Source: Candidatus Falkowiibacteriota bacterium (GTDB taxonomy: Bacteria > Patescibacteriota > Patescibacteriia > Patescibacteriales > GWC2-42-12). Taken from it: 6,233 bases of DNA. The position numbers and the translations under genes are program-made. A model generated the notes under the pieces. That model was not told where the DNA came from, did no database searches, and was given only the letters and a program-made list of their open reading frames with translations. This document shows positions 5,298 through 6,233 of the stretch, in pieces. Position 1 is the first letter of the stretch. Every line of letters starts with the position of its first letter. The stretch spans positions 1-6,233 of the forward strand of contig JACQYU010000027.1 of the NCBI GenBank assembly GCA_016208065.1, written 5' to 3'.

Positions 5298-5825
5298 TTA
5301 ATATTTTTTTATCAGAAATACCGGCTTTAAGCTTCTGCCCAAAAAATAAATTATATAATAAATAATAAAAGCGGATAGAAGATTCAGGCCGGCTCGCTCT
5401 AAAAGGGAGAGCCAGAAATTACTATCCGCGATCGAAGCTGATGAATTTATTTCAGTAAAAATTAAAATAAAAAAATTAATTATTAATTCATAAATAACCG
5501 TGGCTAATCCGGTTAGAGCTAAAAATGAATAAAGAGAACGATTGGTAAAAAAATAATCCAATAAAAAATTAGCGGCAATAACGGTAAGGCTTAGGCTTAA
5601 GATATAGGCGCCAAAGGGTAAAAAGGAGAAAATTTCCATAAAGAATCCGATGCCAACGGCCCACCAGACGGCAAAATCAAGGCCAGAAAAGCCTAAAATG
5701 AAAATTAAAACCACTAAAACTAAATTTAAACCGCTGATTATGCCTGGTAAACCGCTAATTAAAGCGATTTGCGCGATTGCCAAGCTGATTATTAATATAA
5801 TATTAGTAATTATTTTAGCTATCAT
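5298..5825 (-). CDS. mreD: MreD-like rod-shape-determining membrane protein
   Basis: This 175-residue, very hydrophobic protein has about five membrane helices (roughly 5-24, 30-48, 53-90 as one or two, 100-124, 145-164). The central GIGFFMEIFSFLPFGAYILSLSL resembles the MreD pattern of a conserved acidic residue followed by a P-(F/L)-G turn. MreD is an inner-membrane part of the elongasome that helps place wall synthesis along the cell. Its position directly upstream of mrdA, with one base between, strongly supports the call, as sequence conservation in this family is low. No mreB or mreC is in the window; the upstream neighbour is murC. The ATG has no SD. A TATAAT at 5923-5928 lies upstream without a good -35, and a TATAAA only 6 bases before the ATG would give a leaderless message. 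Confidence 0.82.
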   Translation of the reverse strand: MIAKIITNIILIISLAIAQIALISGLPGIISGLNLVLVVLIFILGFSGLDFAVWWAVGIGFFMEIFSFLPFGAYILSLSLTVIAANFLLDYFFTNRSLYSFLALTGLATVIYELIINFFILIFTEINSSASIADSNFWLSLLERAGLNLLSAFIIYYIIYFLGRSLKPVFLIKKY

Positions 5826-5870
5826 ATTTAATTTATATTAACAAAAAACCGATAAAAAAGCCACGAACGT

Positions 5871-5892
5871 AAAAAGAGACTATTTTGTCCCT
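5871..5892 (-). terminator. weak candidate terminator between murC and mreD
   Basis: On the minus strand AGGGAC, loop AAAATA, GTCTCT forms a 6-bp stem with one G-U pair and is followed by five T residues. It could end transcripts coming from murC before mreD. The stem is short, so this is tentative. Confidence 0.35.
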
Positions 5893-5938
5893 ATTAATAA
5901 ATAATATGTCAGATTAAAAAATATTATAGATAACTTTT

Positions 5939-6087
5939 GTCATTGCGAGAAGCTCCGACGCTTTGGTCGGAGCGACGAAGCAATCTCACAAACAATTTAA
6001 TAAAATAAATATTCTTGATGAAAAAATCTATAAATTCAACAAATAGTACGTTAGATTGCCACGCTCCCTTCGGTCGCTCGCAATGAC
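5939..6087. repeat. 149-bp palindromic repeat element, copy 2
   Basis: This belongs to the same family as the element at 524-645. Its outer arms are GTCATTGCGAG (5939-5949) and CTCGCAATGAC (6077-6087), perfect over 11 bp. The left arm holds a perfect 8-bp hairpin (GCTCCGAC 5952-5959, GTCGGAGC 5966-5973) followed by GACGAAGCAATCTCAC, as in copy 1. The right arm (AGATTG...CTCCCTTCGGTCGCTCGC) has diverged more. The central loop is AT-rich and unrelated to that of copy 1. It starts 10 bases beyond the murC stop and carries no gene. Confidence 0.85.
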
Positions 6088-6097
6088 GATATAAGCT

Positions 6098-6233
6098 TTA
6101 TTCTTTCACTAAATTCTCCCCCACCCTGAATATATCCCCGGCGCCCATTAATACTATAACATCCTCTCTTGCGGCGCGCGCGCGCAAATAATTTTCACAT
6201 TCCGCCAAGGTTGAAATATATTTCACTGTTTGC
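6098..6233 (-). CDS. murC: MurC C-terminal fragment (UDP-N-acetylmuramate--L-alanine ligase)
   Basis: This is the 3' end of a gene that continues past the window edge; 44 codons are visible. The translation ends with TLAECENYLRARAAREDVIV, then LMGAGDIFRVGENLVKE and a TAA stop (6098-6100). The D-V-(I/V)-x-x-M-G-A-G-D-I block is the characteristic C-terminal segment of MurC, the cytoplasmic ATP-dependent ligase that adds L-alanine to UDP-MurNAc. The related Mpl ligase cannot be fully excluded from so short a piece. Its presence ahead of mreD and mrdA makes this a wall-synthesis neighbourhood. Confidence 0.85.
   Translation of the reverse strand, partial: QTVKYISTLAECENYLRARAAREDVIVLMGAGDIFRVGENLVKE

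Noticed and set aside
6172..6186. Alternating CG run with Z-DNA character or a repeat insertion
   Set aside because: It lies in frame in murC and encodes an Arg/Ala-rich stretch plausible at this point in the protein; there is no palindromic element boundary.
1..6233. CRISPR array, tRNA or rRNA genes, transposase or integrase genes
   Set aside because: No regularly spaced repeats, no cloverleaf or rRNA-like sequence, and no recombinase motifs were seen on either strand.

Overview
The window is a moderately AT-rich bacterial chromosome segment in which every supported gene is on the minus strand. I think it comes from a candidate-phyla-radiation (Patescibacteria/Parcubacteria-like) genome. 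The reasons are a shortened HrcA, the very compact gene layout, several starts without a Shine-Dalgarno (SD) sequence, and short palindromic repeats that intrude into gene ends and even coding sequence. This is an inference: no rRNA or other taxonomic marker is present.

Read in the direction of transcription (from 6233 down to 1), the first block concerns the cell wall and cell shape. It holds the 3' end of murC (6098-6233), a palindromic repeat (5939-6087), an MreD-like membrane protein (5298-5825), and penicillin-binding protein 2 (PBP2), mrdA (3329-5296). mreD and mrdA are separated by one base. The last residues and stop codon of mrdA lie in a repeat-like sequence that fills the gap to the next unit.

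The second block is a two-gene unit of unknown function. It holds a two-pass membrane protein (2657-3190) and a small acidic, tryptophan-rich protein (2380-2640). Both have strong SD sequences, unlike their neighbours, and a good intrinsic terminator follows (2338-2370).

The third block is a heat-shock operon. A perfect CIRCE operator overlaps a perfect -35/-10 promoter (2290-2329). It is followed by hrcA (1585-2271), an unusual NUDIX-GrpE fusion gene (652-1572), and an hsp20 small heat-shock protein (74-529). HrcA should repress its own operon. dnaK and dnaJ are not in the window.

The most unusual content is the NUDIX-GrpE fusion and the repeats inside genes. Two different hairpin repeats sit in frame in the GrpE part and add short peptides. 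A 122-bp inverted-repeat element fills the grpE-hsp20 junction and supplies a possible SD and start codon for hsp20. A degenerate heptamer tandem repeat contains the hsp20 stop codon.
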